A DNA stretch of 64,000 nt from Corynebacterium sp. BD556 (lineage in GTDB: Bacteria; Actinomycetota; Actinomycetes; Mycobacteriales; Mycobacteriaceae): NCBI RefSeq assembly GCF_038452275.1, contig NZ_CP141643.1:1674001-1738000 (forward strand). The letters are read 5' to 3'. Below are positions 34,201-42,813 of the stretch, one piece after another. Each line of letters opens with the position of its first letter. The stretch's first letter is position 1. The notes under the pieces are model-generated. The model had not been told where the DNA came from. It worked only from the letters and a program-made list of their open reading frames with translations, and did not search any database. A program made the position numbers and the translations under genes.

Positions 34201-35929
34201 CGACGGCTACAAGTTCGCTATCGGGCCGGCCCTCTAAGAAATCGGCCACGGCGGCAGCCGCTTCACGACGCCTCGTTGGCAGCAGGCCGGACACCGGCAG
34301 GGCCACGTTTTCACCGCCGGTGAGTTCCGCCGGGGCTGGGGTGGCTTGCTCGTGGTAGTCCGCCGGGTCGAAGTCGGCGACCACCACGTGCGCGTTGGTG
34401 CCGCCGAAGCCGAACCCGGAGATACCGGCGATGCGCCGACCGGAGTAGCGCGGCCACTCGCGCGGATCCTCCACTACTTCGAGTAAGTTCGCGTCGAAAT
34501 CGACGTACTTGTTCGGGCCGGTGTAGTTCACCGAAGCCGGGATGGTGTTGTGTTTGAGTGCTTGCAGCACTTTGATCAACGCGACGGCACCGGCGGCCGA
34601 CTCGGAGTGGCCGATGTTGGACTTTGCAGAACCGAGCAGCAGCGGGTTGGCGCTGCTGCGGCCTTTGCCGAGCACCGTGCCTAAAGCGGTCGCCTCGATC
34701 GGGTCTCCCAGGACTGTGCCTGTGCCGTGTGCCTCAATCACGTCGACCTCGGCCGGGTCAACGCCGGCGTCGGCGTAGGCACGGCGCAGCACATCGACCT
34801 GCGCGTCGACGTTCGGTGCGGTCAGGCCATTGGAGTGCCCATCGGAGTTGGTGGCGGAGCCTTTGATGACGGCGTGGATTGTGTCGCCATCAGCAAGCGC
34901 ATCTTCAACCCGCTTGAGCACCAGGAAGCCGGCTGCCTCCGAGCGCACGATACCGTCGGCGTCCTCGGAAAAGGCGTGGATACGGCCGGTCGGGGAGATC
35001 ACGCCCAGTTCGGAAAACATCAGGGAGGCGAAGGGGTTGGCCATGATGTTGACGCCACCGGCCAGGGCGACGTCGGCTTCGCCGTCGCGCAGCGCGCGCA
35101 CCGCATGGTGTACTGACACCAGCGAGGACGAGCAGGCGGTGTCCACGTTGACCGAAGGCCCACGGAAATCGAAGGCGTAGGAGATACGGTTCGGGATAAT
35201 CGCGCTAGACGCCCCGGTCAGCGCGTAAGGGTGTCCCTGGGCCGGGTCGGCGGCGATGAGCATGCCGTAGTCGTTGTTGGAAGATCCGACGAACACGCCG
35301 ACGGAGGTGCCGCGCAGCGTGTTGGCTGGCAGGTTCGCATCTTCAAGCGCTTCCCAGGCCAACTCGAGCATGATGCGCTGCTGCGGATCCATGTTCGTGG
35401 CTTCAAGGGGGCTGAGCCCGAAAAACTCGTTGTCGAAGCTTTCAATGTCGTCGAGGTAGCCGCCGGAGGTGTTCTCCTCCGCCATCTTCGTGCGCACCAC
35501 CGGATCACCCAGATACTCCGACCAACGTTTCTCCGGGAGGGGGCCCGTGGTGGTGCGGCCGTCGATAAGCAACTGCCAGAAATCGTCGTTGTTTTTCGCG
35601 CCCGGGAAACGTCCCGCCGAACCCACTATGGCGATGTCGCGCGCCGCCAAGGAGGACTTCTCCACACGGCGCTGCTGCACCACCGGGGCCTCGTCTTCCG
35701 GCGCGGTCAACGCGGCGGCCAACGCCCCGATCGTCGGGTACTGGTAGGCGATCGTCGGGTCGACGCGGCGGCCAAGCAGGTTTTCCAGCTCGCCCGACAT
35801 GATCACCGCATCACGGGAGGACAAGCCGTAAGATTCCAGCGGCTTTGCGGGCTCGACCTCGGACGCATCGATGCCGACGGCCTCGGCGACCCACTTCTGC
35901 AGCCATGCACTTAGCTCGTTGTCACTCAT
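31184..35929 (-). CDS. pks13: Polyketide synthase Pks13, mycolic acid condensase
   Basis: A type I polyketide synthase of 1581 residues that condenses two fatty acyl chains to the beta-keto precursor of mycolate and passes it to trehalose. Domains and active residues in order: N-terminal ACP with S38 in YGLSSRDAV; ketosynthase with C266 in VDTACSSSLVSVH; acyltransferase with S716 in MGMSMGEMGAAY; second ACP with S1155 in LGLDSLMGM; thioesterase with S1386 in LAGWSFGGALAYE. The ATG at 35929 is preferred; a GTG 12 bp upstream is in frame. It follows fadD32 by 55 bp and overlaps accD3. Confidence 0.97.
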   Translation of the reverse strand: MSDNELSAWLQKWVAEAVGIDASEVEPAKPLESYGLSSRDAVIMSGELENLLGRRVDPTIAYQYPTIGALAAALTAPEDEAPVVQQRRVEKSSLAARDIAIVGSAGRFPGAKNNDDFWQLLIDGRTTTGPLPEKRWSEYLGDPVVRTKMAEENTSGGYLDDIESFDNEFFGLSPLEATNMDPQQRIMLELAWEALEDANLPANTLRGTSVGVFVGSSNNDYGMLIAADPAQGHPYALTGASSAIIPNRISYAFDFRGPSVNVDTACSSSLVSVHHAVRALRDGEADVALAGGVNIMANPFASLMFSELGVISPTGRIHAFSEDADGIVRSEAAGFLVLKRVEDALADGDTIHAVIKGSATNSDGHSNGLTAPNVDAQVDVLRRAYADAGVDPAEVDVIEAHGTGTVLGDPIEATALGTVLGKGRSSANPLLLGSAKSNIGHSESAAGAVALIKVLQALKHNTIPASVNYTGPNKYVDFDANLLEVVEDPREWPRYSGRRIAGISGFGFGGTNAHVVVADFDPADYHEQATPAPAELTGGENVALPVSGLLPTRRREAAAAVADFLEGRPDSELVAVARSLSKRNHGRSAAVVQAATTEEAVKKLRQVAEGKVAPGITVADSPNAMGPVFVYSGFGSQHRKMAKQLLQTSALFAARMEELDEYVKFEAGWSMLEIIRDDEQTYDTMTGQVTITAIQIAQTDLLASFGIIPAATMGMSMGEMGAAYAAGGITARDAILIACHRARLMGEGEEMIAGTPQEGAMAVVELSREDLAAFIEQHPQAHGAEPAVYAGPGMTTIGGPATAVDFVVAELEKAEKFARKLNVRGAGHTSMLDPIMGDLAAELAGLEPKPLQIPLFSSVDRGRIYRPGETVHDVDYFLRMTRQPVFFQDATEAAFNAGHTTLVEIAPNPVAMMGMMNTAFSVGKPDAQLLFTTKRKVDEVSSIMDLAAKLYVQGENVDFTGFYGPGKVIPAPATPLRRNRLWTKARPSASATSLLGAKVTLPDNTVAFATQADQVFSPHQLVEAVAEEIDPAAHVVATEEHGYLPADGELTTIVSSSLGGSSIKVYNGTELVVEGFATSLDFGRPSSPQGVREVTLAEGPVTAASEDPEIEVVRWDPASGETVRERLRSIVSESMGYDAEDLPDELPLIDLGLDSLMGMRIKNRVENDFQIPPLQVQALRDASVADVIRMVEEAVAQRTGEEFAAEPAEVLAVPASVNPAAPQGVGVAPRDAAERVVFGTWAKFTGAAAAGVTSPLPAITAEQAGEIAAHLSDRSGIEVTAAEVQAAESLEPLANKVREGLETPVDGNIRVLRERTEDMDAPSVFVFHPAGGSSAVYEPLTRRIAKNIPVYGVERVEGTLEERAAAYLSDIERLSGGKPVVLAGWSFGGALAYEVAHQMGDDKVAFIALLDTTQPSEPAPDTPEETKKRWQRYAQFAKDTYGLDFPVPYDLLEEAGEEAVLNMLGEFLATTDASAHGLAAGVLEHQRASFVDNQILGKLDFARWASVGVPVLLFRAERMHEGAIILEPAYAHIDEDGGWGAIVEDLRIVHLPGDHLAVVDEPAVGIVGKHINEWIDNVDSL

Positions 35930-35984
35930 AGCACTCAACACTATCGTTCGCGTTGACCCTTTCGTTATTTTCCCTCTGCTTCTT

Positions 35985-37802
35985 CTAGTTCTGCTCGCGC
36001 TCGAGGTACTTCGTCATATTCACGCGGCGCGCGATCTTGCCGGAGGAAGACCGGGCGATCTCGTGCGGCGCGTAGAACTCGATCACATCCGGCGACAGGC
36101 CGTGCGCCGAGGTCACGGCGGCGCGGATCGCATCTTCGGCGGCCTTGTCGCCGGCACCATCGGCACCTTCGGCACGTTCGACAAAGACCACAAGCTTTTC
36201 GACGTTTTCCCCCGGCACCGCAAAGGCCGCCACCGAGTCGGCACGCACGTGCTCACTCGCCTCCTGGACGGTGATTTCGATGTCCTGCGGGTAGTGGTTG
36301 CGCCCCGCCACCACGATGAGGTCCTTCAGCCGGCCCGTGATGTAGAGCTCCCCATCAATCAAAGTGCCCAGATCGCCCGTGGCCAGCCAGCCGTCGGTAG
36401 GCACATTGTCCTGCAACGTGGTGCCGATGGTGTTGACGAAGGCAGCTTCAGTCTCCTGCGGGCGATCCAAGTAACCGCCGGCAATGTTGGCCCCGTGAAT
36501 CCAAATCTCGCCGATGGAACCTTCCCCGACCTCGTTTGTGGTTTCCGGGTCGACGATGGCGAAGTCCATCCAACGCACCGGCTCACCGTTGGAGGCCAAA
36601 ACAACGCCCTTGGAAAGGTCCTCCGTCTGAATTGCTTGCCCCTGGGTGAGTTTCTCACGATCGAAGGTGAGAAACTTCGGACGCTCCGGCCGCTGCGCCA
36701 ACGCCACGATCAAAGTCGCTTCCGCCAAGCCGTAGCCAGGTCGAATGGCATTGCGGTTGAATCCGTTGGCCGCAAAAGTGTCCACGAAGGTGTCCACGCC
36801 CGACTTAGTTACCGGCTCCGAGCCGATGACCAAACCCTCGACGGCGGAAAGGTCAAGGTTGTCGCCTTCGGTGACGTTGGCGTAGGTGGCGGCAACCTCA
36901 AGGGCAAAGTTCGGGATGACCGAGTAGATGTGGATGTCTTCTGGGTCGTCCTCGCGGCGCGAAAGCTGCTTGATAAACCGTTTGGGCTGCTGCATGAAGT
37001 TAGCCGGGGTCATCAGTTCGATCTCGTTGCCCAACACGACGAGCAGCATGCTGACAATAATGCCCATGTCGTGGTGTAGCGGCAGCCAGATAGCGCCACG
37101 CAACGGCTGCTTCAAGTCGGCGGCGGTGTAGATCTGGATGACGTTGGTAACCACCGACTCGTTGGTTAGCACCACACCGGCCGGCATCCGGGTCGAGCCG
37201 GAGGTGTACTGCAAAAAGGCAGTGTCGTGGGCGGTGTCGGTGCCTTCGGGAACCTCCAGCGGCTCCCAGGATTCAGCGAGCGAGTCCGGCAAGGAGTCGA
37301 CGGAGAGGATGCGGGGACGTTGCGCCGCAGGGCGGTTGGCAAAGTAGGCACGCACGGCTGGTGCGCCGAGTTTGCTGGTCACCACCGTGGTAGCGCCGGA
37401 GTCCTCGAGCACGGCTTTGAGGTGTTCGCCGTGGCCCGGCTCGTTGGGGTCGTAGAGCGGGATGGGCACCTGTCCTGCATACATTGCGCCCATGAAGCCG
37501 AAAAGGTACTCCGGCGAGTTCGGGGCGAGAACGGCGACGCGGTCGCCGGGCTTGCCCACCTGCATCAGGCGCGCGGCGACGGCTTTGATGCGGGTGTTGA
37601 CGTCGCGGCGGGTGTAAGTACGCAGCTCACCTTCCGCGCTTTCGGAGAAGTCCCAGTAGCGGATGTTCGTGTCATCCAGTTGCCCCATCTGAGCACCCAT
37701 GAAGTGCAACATTTCGGTCAGTGCCGGGATGGTGAAGTTACGCGGCAGAACAATCTGGCCGTCTTCGTCGATGAAGCGCTGGATAATAACGCTGAGATCC
37801 AT
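35985..37802 (-). CDS. fadD32: Long-chain fatty-acid-AMP ligase FadD32
   Basis: A 605-residue adenylating enzyme that activates the meromycolate-type fatty acid as acyl-AMP and loads it on the N-terminal ACP of Pks13. The AMP-binding signature is FLQYTSGSTRMPAGVVLTN. Further motifs are YGLAEATLIVAL, DGWLATGDLGTLIDGELYITGR and the C-terminal lysine region SSGKIARR. FAAL-type enzymes carry an insertion that blocks CoA use; the segment around residues 330-350 fits, but this needs structure. The ATG at 37802 is fixed by AAAGGAG 5 nt upstream, although the frame is open to 37847. Confidence 0.95.
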   Translation of the reverse strand: MDLSVIIQRFIDEDGQIVLPRNFTIPALTEMLHFMGAQMGQLDDTNIRYWDFSESAEGELRTYTRRDVNTRIKAVAARLMQVGKPGDRVAVLAPNSPEYLFGFMGAMYAGQVPIPLYDPNEPGHGEHLKAVLEDSGATTVVTSKLGAPAVRAYFANRPAAQRPRILSVDSLPDSLAESWEPLEVPEGTDTAHDTAFLQYTSGSTRMPAGVVLTNESVVTNVIQIYTAADLKQPLRGAIWLPLHHDMGIIVSMLLVVLGNEIELMTPANFMQQPKRFIKQLSRREDDPEDIHIYSVIPNFALEVAATYANVTEGDNLDLSAVEGLVIGSEPVTKSGVDTFVDTFAANGFNRNAIRPGYGLAEATLIVALAQRPERPKFLTFDREKLTQGQAIQTEDLSKGVVLASNGEPVRWMDFAIVDPETTNEVGEGSIGEIWIHGANIAGGYLDRPQETEAAFVNTIGTTLQDNVPTDGWLATGDLGTLIDGELYITGRLKDLIVVAGRNHYPQDIEITVQEASEHVRADSVAAFAVPGENVEKLVVFVERAEGADGAGDKAAEDAIRAAVTSAHGLSPDVIEFYAPHEIARSSSGKIARRVNMTKYLEREQN

Positions 37803-37894
37803 GGGACTCCTTTTCTTCGTGGATCGTTCCAGTGACAGCGTTCGCAATCTGAGGTTCGCACTTCTTAGCGCTACCTCTACGTACCTGTGCTTAA

Positions 37895-37900
37895 AGTATA
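37895..37900 (-). promoter_or_regulatory. -10 element of the fadD32-pks13-accD3 operon
   Basis: TATACT on the minus strand (37900 down to 37895) is a near-perfect -10 about 92 bp before the fadD32 ATG. No clear TTGACA-like -35 is seen. A leader of about 85 nt with an AAAGGAG ribosome-binding site results. Confidence 0.5.
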
Positions 37901-37961
37901 TTGTTTCGCTTAGTTAAGTGTTACTGAGCAGGCGGGCACTGCGGGCGCTTTTTGTCGCCTC

Positions 37962-38897
37962 TCACCCGCCGTTGACCACATCGCGCACCCAGCCCACAGT
38001 CCACTCCGGCACCGTCATACCCGGAATTACTTCCGGATTGGTGGCGTAGCGAGCGTGGTTGCCGTTTGCCAAAATGATGTCGCCGGCCCGGGCGACGAGC
38101 GTGCCCGCGTCCTGCGGCGCGTCGCAAACAGTGTCGTTGGGAGCGCAGATCTCGTAGGCGCGGTCCGCGACCTGACCGAATCCGCCCGGACGCGCGCCCG
38201 TCATGGTTGCTCCCGGAGTGACAGCCTGAACGACCTGGTTGAAAGGCTTCAAAGCGATTTCGGCACCAACACCCGGCAAGTCCACTCCAGGGTTGACACC
38301 CACACCGTTTTCGCGGCGGCCGTCGGCGATCATCACGGCGCCCAACAGCCGGTCGGGGCTGACTTTATGGTTGCCGGTGCCGATCTGGTTGGTGATGTCC
38401 CCGGCGATGACCGCTCCCTGGGAAAAACCCATGACGATGAACTTGGTTGCCGGGCACGTCTCGGCGACGAAGTTCAGCTCGCCGTTGGTGCGTGCGGTGC
38501 CCTCGGCGCGGGAGGCATCGTAGGTCATCTCCCGGCGGCCGTGGTCGGTTTGGATGTTGCGGAACTGGGCTGTGTAGGGCGTTGTCCACACCCGAACCTG
38601 CTCAATGGGGTATTGCTGCTGGAGCGGCTGGGTGATCGAGAGCATGAAAGAGTACGGGTTGGCTTGCGGGTTGAACGGGTCGTCCTCCTGCGATGACTCC
38701 CAGGTTCCGGGGATAGACACCACCTGCACGGCCGGGCACCACGCGGGAGCCTCCGGCGCCGTTTCCTCGGTGGGCAGACCCGGCAGGGGTCCGGTTCCCT
38801 CGTTGTTTGGGCCGTCGCCGAGTCTCCACTGGTACAGGCCGAGGCCGATCAGGGCGAGGATGACGATGGCCGCCGCCACGGTGAGGGGCTTACGCAT
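37962..38897 (-). CDS. Cutinase-like serine esterase, Rv3802c/Culp6-like
   Basis: A 311-residue protein anchored by an N-terminal hydrophobic segment (about residues 5-25), followed by a Pro/Glu-rich linker and a cutinase-fold alpha/beta hydrolase. The nucleophile serine is in VMGFSQGAVIAGDI; the Asp lies in a CAPNDTVCD loop and the His in GNHARYA. The mycobacterial equivalent (Rv3802c), next to fadD32 as here, is an essential phospholipase/thioesterase of the envelope. It ends about 160 bp before fadD32 and follows the DUF732 gene by 8 bp. Confidence 0.85.
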   Translation of the reverse strand: MRKPLTVAAAIVILALIGLGLYQWRLGDGPNNEGTGPLPGLPTEETAPEAPAWCPAVQVVSIPGTWESSQEDDPFNPQANPYSFMLSITQPLQQQYPIEQVRVWTTPYTAQFRNIQTDHGRREMTYDASRAEGTARTNGELNFVAETCPATKFIVMGFSQGAVIAGDITNQIGTGNHKVSPDRLLGAVMIADGRRENGVGVNPGVDLPGVGAEIALKPFNQVVQAVTPGATMTGARPGGFGQVADRAYEICAPNDTVCDAPQDAGTLVARAGDIILANGNHARYATNPEVIPGMTVPEWTVGWVRDVVNGG

Positions 38898-38905
38898 GGT
38901 TTTCC

Positions 38906-39427
38906 TTAACAGAGGTGGTCGTGCGCGGTGGCGTCGATAAGCTCTGCAGTCGCCGCTGGGTCTAGATCGGTGCGTCGCTGCTCAACTAACTGGCCCGCAA
39001 CCGCGTCACGGGTGAACGTGGTTCCGTCGCACACACTAAACCCGGTTGCTGCGACCTGGGCTTCAACTCCATCGACGTTGACTCCTTTGTTCCTGAGAGC
39101 GTCGAAGAACTTCTCCTCCGCTGGTGAGAAACTCCCGCCGGTCTCGGGCACGGAGGTCACCTCACGTGCCGGCTGTTCAGGTTGTTGCGCGGAGCCATTG
39201 CTTGCCGACGCCACCGTGGCCGCGCTTGAACCTGCCGCGCTCGACTCTGTGGCGCTCGACCTTGTCGTGCTCGACTCTGTCGCGCTCGATTCGGCAGTGG
39301 CGGACTCGCTCGCCGTGGGTTTTTCCGGGGCCTGGGTACTTTCGACGGTCGTTTCTCCGCACGCGGAAAGGGCCAGCGCCGCGCAGGTAAGGGCCACGAG
39401 CGTGGCCCCAGGCAGACTGCGGCGCAC
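38906..39427 (-). CDS. DUF732 lipoprotein with Ser/Thr-rich linker
   Basis: A 173-residue protein. The signal peptide ends in the lipobox ALSAC, giving a lipid-anchored cysteine near residue 24. A low-complexity linker of about 60 residues is built from repeated ESSAT-like units. The C-terminal domain (about residues 95-173) matches DUF732: EEKFFDALRNKGVNVDG, GFSVCDG and a terminal HLC, the two cysteines probably forming a disulfide. Function unknown. It overlaps the upstream mycolyltransferase gene by 1 bp, so it shares its transcript. Confidence 0.75.
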   Translation of the reverse strand: MRRSLPGATLVALTCAALALSACGETTVESTQAPEKPTASESATAESSATESSTTRSSATESSAAGSSAATVASASNGSAQQPEQPAREVTSVPETGGSFSPAEEKFFDALRNKGVNVDGVEAQVAATGFSVCDGTTFTRDAVAGQLVEQRRTDLDPAATAELIDATAHDHLC

Positions 39428-41367
39428 TAGCGACCCATCTCCTGGACCTGGCCGTTGATCTCCTGCAGCACGCCATTTTCAAAGCTCATGGTCAAGCCGC
39501 CAGCCGGAATCTCTTTCATGTCGGCGGTGGGCCAGCCCAGGCGACCCTGCTCCCAGCCTTGCTCGCCCCAGGCGTTGAAAATGTTGCCGTAGTAGATGAC
39601 GTGACCGCCGGTTCTCGGTGACCAGTAAATGTTGCCCTTCTCGAACTCTTGGAAGAACCCGCCCCTGATGGCCCTCTCATTGCCCCTGGGGAAGCCCAAA
39701 CTGGAGGCAGCATGGTTGAGCGCGCCGTACTTTTGCCCGATCGCACCGTGGACGATGTAGTGGCTCTTTCCGTCCGGGTTGCGGGTCAGGTAGCCGCCCT
39801 CGAACTTCTGCACCCAGCCGTCGCCAATTTTCTGCGCCTCAGCGATCGGGTACTTCAGGTCACCGTTTTCGTAGCCGTTTGCTCCCCAAGCCTCGAACAT
39901 ATCGCCCGGGATGGCAAACGCGCCGGTTTGCGGAGTCCAGTAGATAGAACCGTTTTGGAAATGGACGAAGCGGCCACGGCCGTCCGGAGTTTTGGTTTCA
40001 CCGGTCGTCGGGAAGCCCAACCAGCCGGCAGCGCCGCCGAGAGCGTTGTACTTGGCCAGGATCTGACCGAACAGGGCGTGCGCCCCAGTGCTCGGGTGCC
40101 AAAAAGCCTGACCGCCGCGGAAGTCCTCGGCCTTGCCGCCAGCGACGTCGTACTCATTGTTAACGCAGGAACCGATGATGCCGGACTTGGTAGCCTCAGC
40201 GATCGCACCGATCGGCGCGCAATCGGCGCCACGGTCACCCTCAGAGACGTTAAGGGCGTTAGCGATGTACGGCCACGCCTGGCTCATCTCGAACTGCCAG
40301 TACTCCCACGAGTGGACACCCGAGGGGCGGAACTTCACAATCGGCTTCACCGAGGTTCGATTCGCGTAGTTGACGAAAGTCTGGGTGGACATGCGGGAGA
40401 TGACCTCCAGGCCCACACCGGCCGGGTTGGCCGCACCCTTAGCCACCGAATCCGGGGTGCCGAAGTCGTCGCGGCCAGAACCGGATGAGACATAGACGGT
40501 CTTGCCCGCCAAGTTTTCGATGCCGAGCTTCGGGTCGTGATCAATCCAGTCCTGGGTCCCCGGAGGGCCCCACATCGCATCGGAGTTGTAGCCACCAGCG
40601 TCCATCTGCGCAACCTTGATAGCCGTCGGCATGCCGGAGGTGGTGGTGTCTAGGTAACCGGAAAAGGAACCGACGAAGTCGAATAGGTGCGGGTTGCGCT
40701 GCGCTAAGTTCATCGCGGCAGTACCACCCATGGAAATGCCCACCACCGCACGCTTGTGGTTCGAGCGGAACTTATTGTCCAGCACTGGGACGAGCTCCTT
40801 GGTCAGGAACGTCTCCCATTTGTAGTTCTTGCCGTTGTCTGGGCGCTGCCAGTCGGAGTAGAAAGAGGACTCGCCGCCGACGGGGAGGATGACGTTGACA
40901 TTCTTGTCGGCGTAGAACTGCTCAATGTTGGTCTCAATGGTCCAGCCGTTCTCGTCGTCGCGGGCACGCAGGCCGTCGAGTGCCCACACCTCCGGGAAGG
41001 TGGCGGTCGGGCTGGAGTGCCAATCGCGGGCGAGCAGGATCTGCACCTGCATGAGCTGTTCCGGCATGGCGGCTGACTTGATAAAAACAGCGACACGTCG
41101 GTTGGTCAACCACTCAATGCGGTCCACCGAGACGCCCTCAGGAAGGCCGTCTACCCGTGGGTTGTTGTCAACCTCAATCGGGGTGCGCTGCGGCGGATCC
41201 GAGGGGCGGATATTGTCCGACAGGCTGCTGCCGGAGCTGAGCGAGCCGAGTGGTAGGCTGCTCTGCGCCATCGCGGGGGAAGCGCTCAAAGCTACAGCCG
41301 CCGCGGTAGGAATCGCGGCTGCCGCGTACAAAGAGCGTCGCAGACGCGGAAAACGGTGAACTCGCAT
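39427..41367 (-). CDS. cmt1: Mycolyltransferase with C-terminal LGFP repeats (Cmt1/Cop1/PS1-like)
   Basis: A 646-residue secreted antigen-85-type enzyme moving mycolate from trehalose monomycolate to arabinogalactan or a second TMM. A signal peptide (about residues 1-34, ending SPAMAQ) precedes the alpha/beta-hydrolase domain. Catalytic residues are S212 in VGISMGGTAAM and H352 in SGVHSWEYW. From about residue 420 on, four LGFP-type repeats (WLGFPTTGE, YPIAEAQK, LGFPRGNE, WPTADMKE) probably bind the cell-wall arabinogalactan. The ATG at 41367 with AGGA 7 nt upstream gives the signal peptide; the frame extends to 41472. It corresponds to PS1 of C. glutamicum. Confidence 0.92.
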   Translation of the reverse strand: MRVHRFPRLRRSLYAAAAIPTAAAVALSASPAMAQSSLPLGSLSSGSSLSDNIRPSDPPQRTPIEVDNNPRVDGLPEGVSVDRIEWLTNRRVAVFIKSAAMPEQLMQVQILLARDWHSSPTATFPEVWALDGLRARDDENGWTIETNIEQFYADKNVNVILPVGGESSFYSDWQRPDNGKNYKWETFLTKELVPVLDNKFRSNHKRAVVGISMGGTAAMNLAQRNPHLFDFVGSFSGYLDTTTSGMPTAIKVAQMDAGGYNSDAMWGPPGTQDWIDHDPKLGIENLAGKTVYVSSGSGRDDFGTPDSVAKGAANPAGVGLEVISRMSTQTFVNYANRTSVKPIVKFRPSGVHSWEYWQFEMSQAWPYIANALNVSEGDRGADCAPIGAIAEATKSGIIGSCVNNEYDVAGGKAEDFRGGQAFWHPSTGAHALFGQILAKYNALGGAAGWLGFPTTGETKTPDGRGRFVHFQNGSIYWTPQTGAFAIPGDMFEAWGANGYENGDLKYPIAEAQKIGDGWVQKFEGGYLTRNPDGKSHYIVHGAIGQKYGALNHAASSLGFPRGNERAIRGGFFQEFEKGNIYWSPRTGGHVIYYGNIFNAWGEQGWEQGRLGWPTADMKEIPAGGLTMSFENGVLQEINGQVQEMGR

Positions 41368-41709
41368 TATATTTCCTGCCTTCGTCAGTTTTCGAGATCG
41401 CATGGTTAGATCCGTTGCGCTTTTCGGCTCCGAGGGTTCCCCTCCCCCGGCGCCTTTACACAACAGAAACATCGGTCACATCTATCGTGGCGTTACGTTA
41501 CACGAAACATGAAGTCTTACTTGAGACTTTATGTAGCGACACGCGCTGCGATTTTCCCGCCAAACCGCAACCAACCAAAAGCGCACCACCCCCAATCCAG
41601 CAAAAGCCGCCGAAACCTTAGCCGCATGCCCTGCACCAAAAACCACCCCCACCCACGAGCGCCGTGAAAGGCGCCACGCGGGCGGGGGTGGTGCAGGGCA
41701 AAAGGTTGA
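41368..41709. other. Intergenic region between the two mycolyltransferase genes
   Basis: No gene in 342 bp. It contains the cmt1 promoter region, including GTTACGTTA at 41492-41500, and a large imperfect inverted repeat at 41628-41699 just past the cmt2 stop: GCCCTGCACC (41628-41637) pairs with GGTGCAGGGC (41690-41699), and inner C-rich/G-rich tracts extend the stem. It probably ends cmt2 transcription, although a T-run is lacking. Confidence 0.65.
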
Positions 41710-42723
41710 CTACCAGGCGTTCATCACATCGAGAACACGGCTCTTAGTGGCGCGCATCTGGCCGCCGAACTGCTCCCAGTTGTGCAGACCAGTCGGAGTG
41801 TAAACCTCGGTAAACCTCAGACCCGTCGCACGGGCCTTGAGCGACCACGCACGGGTGGTCAAATTCGAGTATGCCTCAAGCGCAACACCAGAAGCAACGT
41901 GCTCCGGCTTATAACCGGCATCCTGCGGGCCGGGCAACGCAGAACCTGCGGAAACATAAACGTCCGAGTGACGCAGACCCCCCATATTGAGGAACGGGTC
42001 GTTCTCAAAACGGCGGGGGTTAATCACGGAGCCGTACATGGAGTTGAGGTTGTAGAGGCCGCCGTCAAGAAGCGCGGCGCGCAACGCCGTCTGGGAACCA
42101 GGGAAGGTGGTGGTCAGGTAACCCGAAAACGACAAGACCTGACGGAACTGCTGCGGGTACTTAGCGCCGAGGTTCATCGCGGCAGTTCCACCCATCGACA
42201 GGCCCAGAATGGAGTTGTTATTGCGGGCAACGCCGAAATTACGCTCCAAGTAGCCCGGCAGTTCCTTCGTCAGGAAAGTCTCCCACTGGTAGATGACCGG
42301 GTTGTTGAAATCATACGTCGCCGGGGCTTGCCAATCAGCGTAGAAAGAGCTGGCGCCACCGACGGGCATGACAAGGGTGATATTGGAATCGACGTAAGTC
42401 TGGGCGGCATTAACGTCGTGAACCCAGGCACTCGTGCGCTCAGTGGCGCGCAAACCGTCAAGCATATAAAGGCCCGCGTTGCCGCCACGGATAGCAGGCT
42501 GGATCTGGACCGCGATATTGCGGTTCATCGCAGGCGACCACACATCGCAGCGCTGAACCCAATATCCGACCGGGTCCCAGATACAGGCACCAGTGTTATC
42601 GGCACGCAGCCAGTCTCGGTTAGCGGCGGCGGCGTTCGGCGCGCCAACGATTAGGCCGAGTGCGGTGGCGAGCGTGACAAGCATCGCCACAACGGCGCGC
42701 CTCAAAGTGCTGAACGAGTTCAC
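41710..42723 (-). CDS. cmt2: Mycolyltransferase, short antigen-85 type (Cmt2-like)
   Basis: A 337-residue secreted enzyme with a signal peptide (about residues 1-33, ending APNAAAA) and one hydrolase domain without LGFP repeats. The catalytic serine is S176 in LGLSMGGTAAM, and the histidine is H314 in TGLHNWEQF; DGLRATERTSAW is a family motif near the substrate pocket. The GTG start has GAGGGGGTCCT directly before it. Together with the LGFP-bearing paralogue next door it makes trehalose dimycolate and mycoloylated arabinogalactan. It is the counterpart of FbpA in the mycobacterial locus. Confidence 0.92.
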   Translation of the reverse strand: MNSFSTLRRAVVAMLVTLATALGLIVGAPNAAAANRDWLRADNTGACIWDPVGYWVQRCDVWSPAMNRNIAVQIQPAIRGGNAGLYMLDGLRATERTSAWVHDVNAAQTYVDSNITLVMPVGGASSFYADWQAPATYDFNNPVIYQWETFLTKELPGYLERNFGVARNNNSILGLSMGGTAAMNLGAKYPQQFRQVLSFSGYLTTTFPGSQTALRAALLDGGLYNLNSMYGSVINPRRFENDPFLNMGGLRHSDVYVSAGSALPGPQDAGYKPEHVASGVALEAYSNLTTRAWSLKARATGLRFTEVYTPTGLHNWEQFGGQMRATKSRVLDVMNAW

Positions 42724-42813
42724 AGGACCCCCTCAGGGTGTTTGAAATACAAAATCAACGGTTACGTTATCAATTTGTTGTATCTCACGCCACTCGCTTT
42801 GCGTTACTCAACG

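Noticed and set aside
39649..40488. A 279-codon plus-strand frame opposite the LGFP-type mycolyltransferase
   Set aside because: Antisense to a gene with signal peptide, catalytic residues and LGFP repeats, and with no family resemblance of its own.
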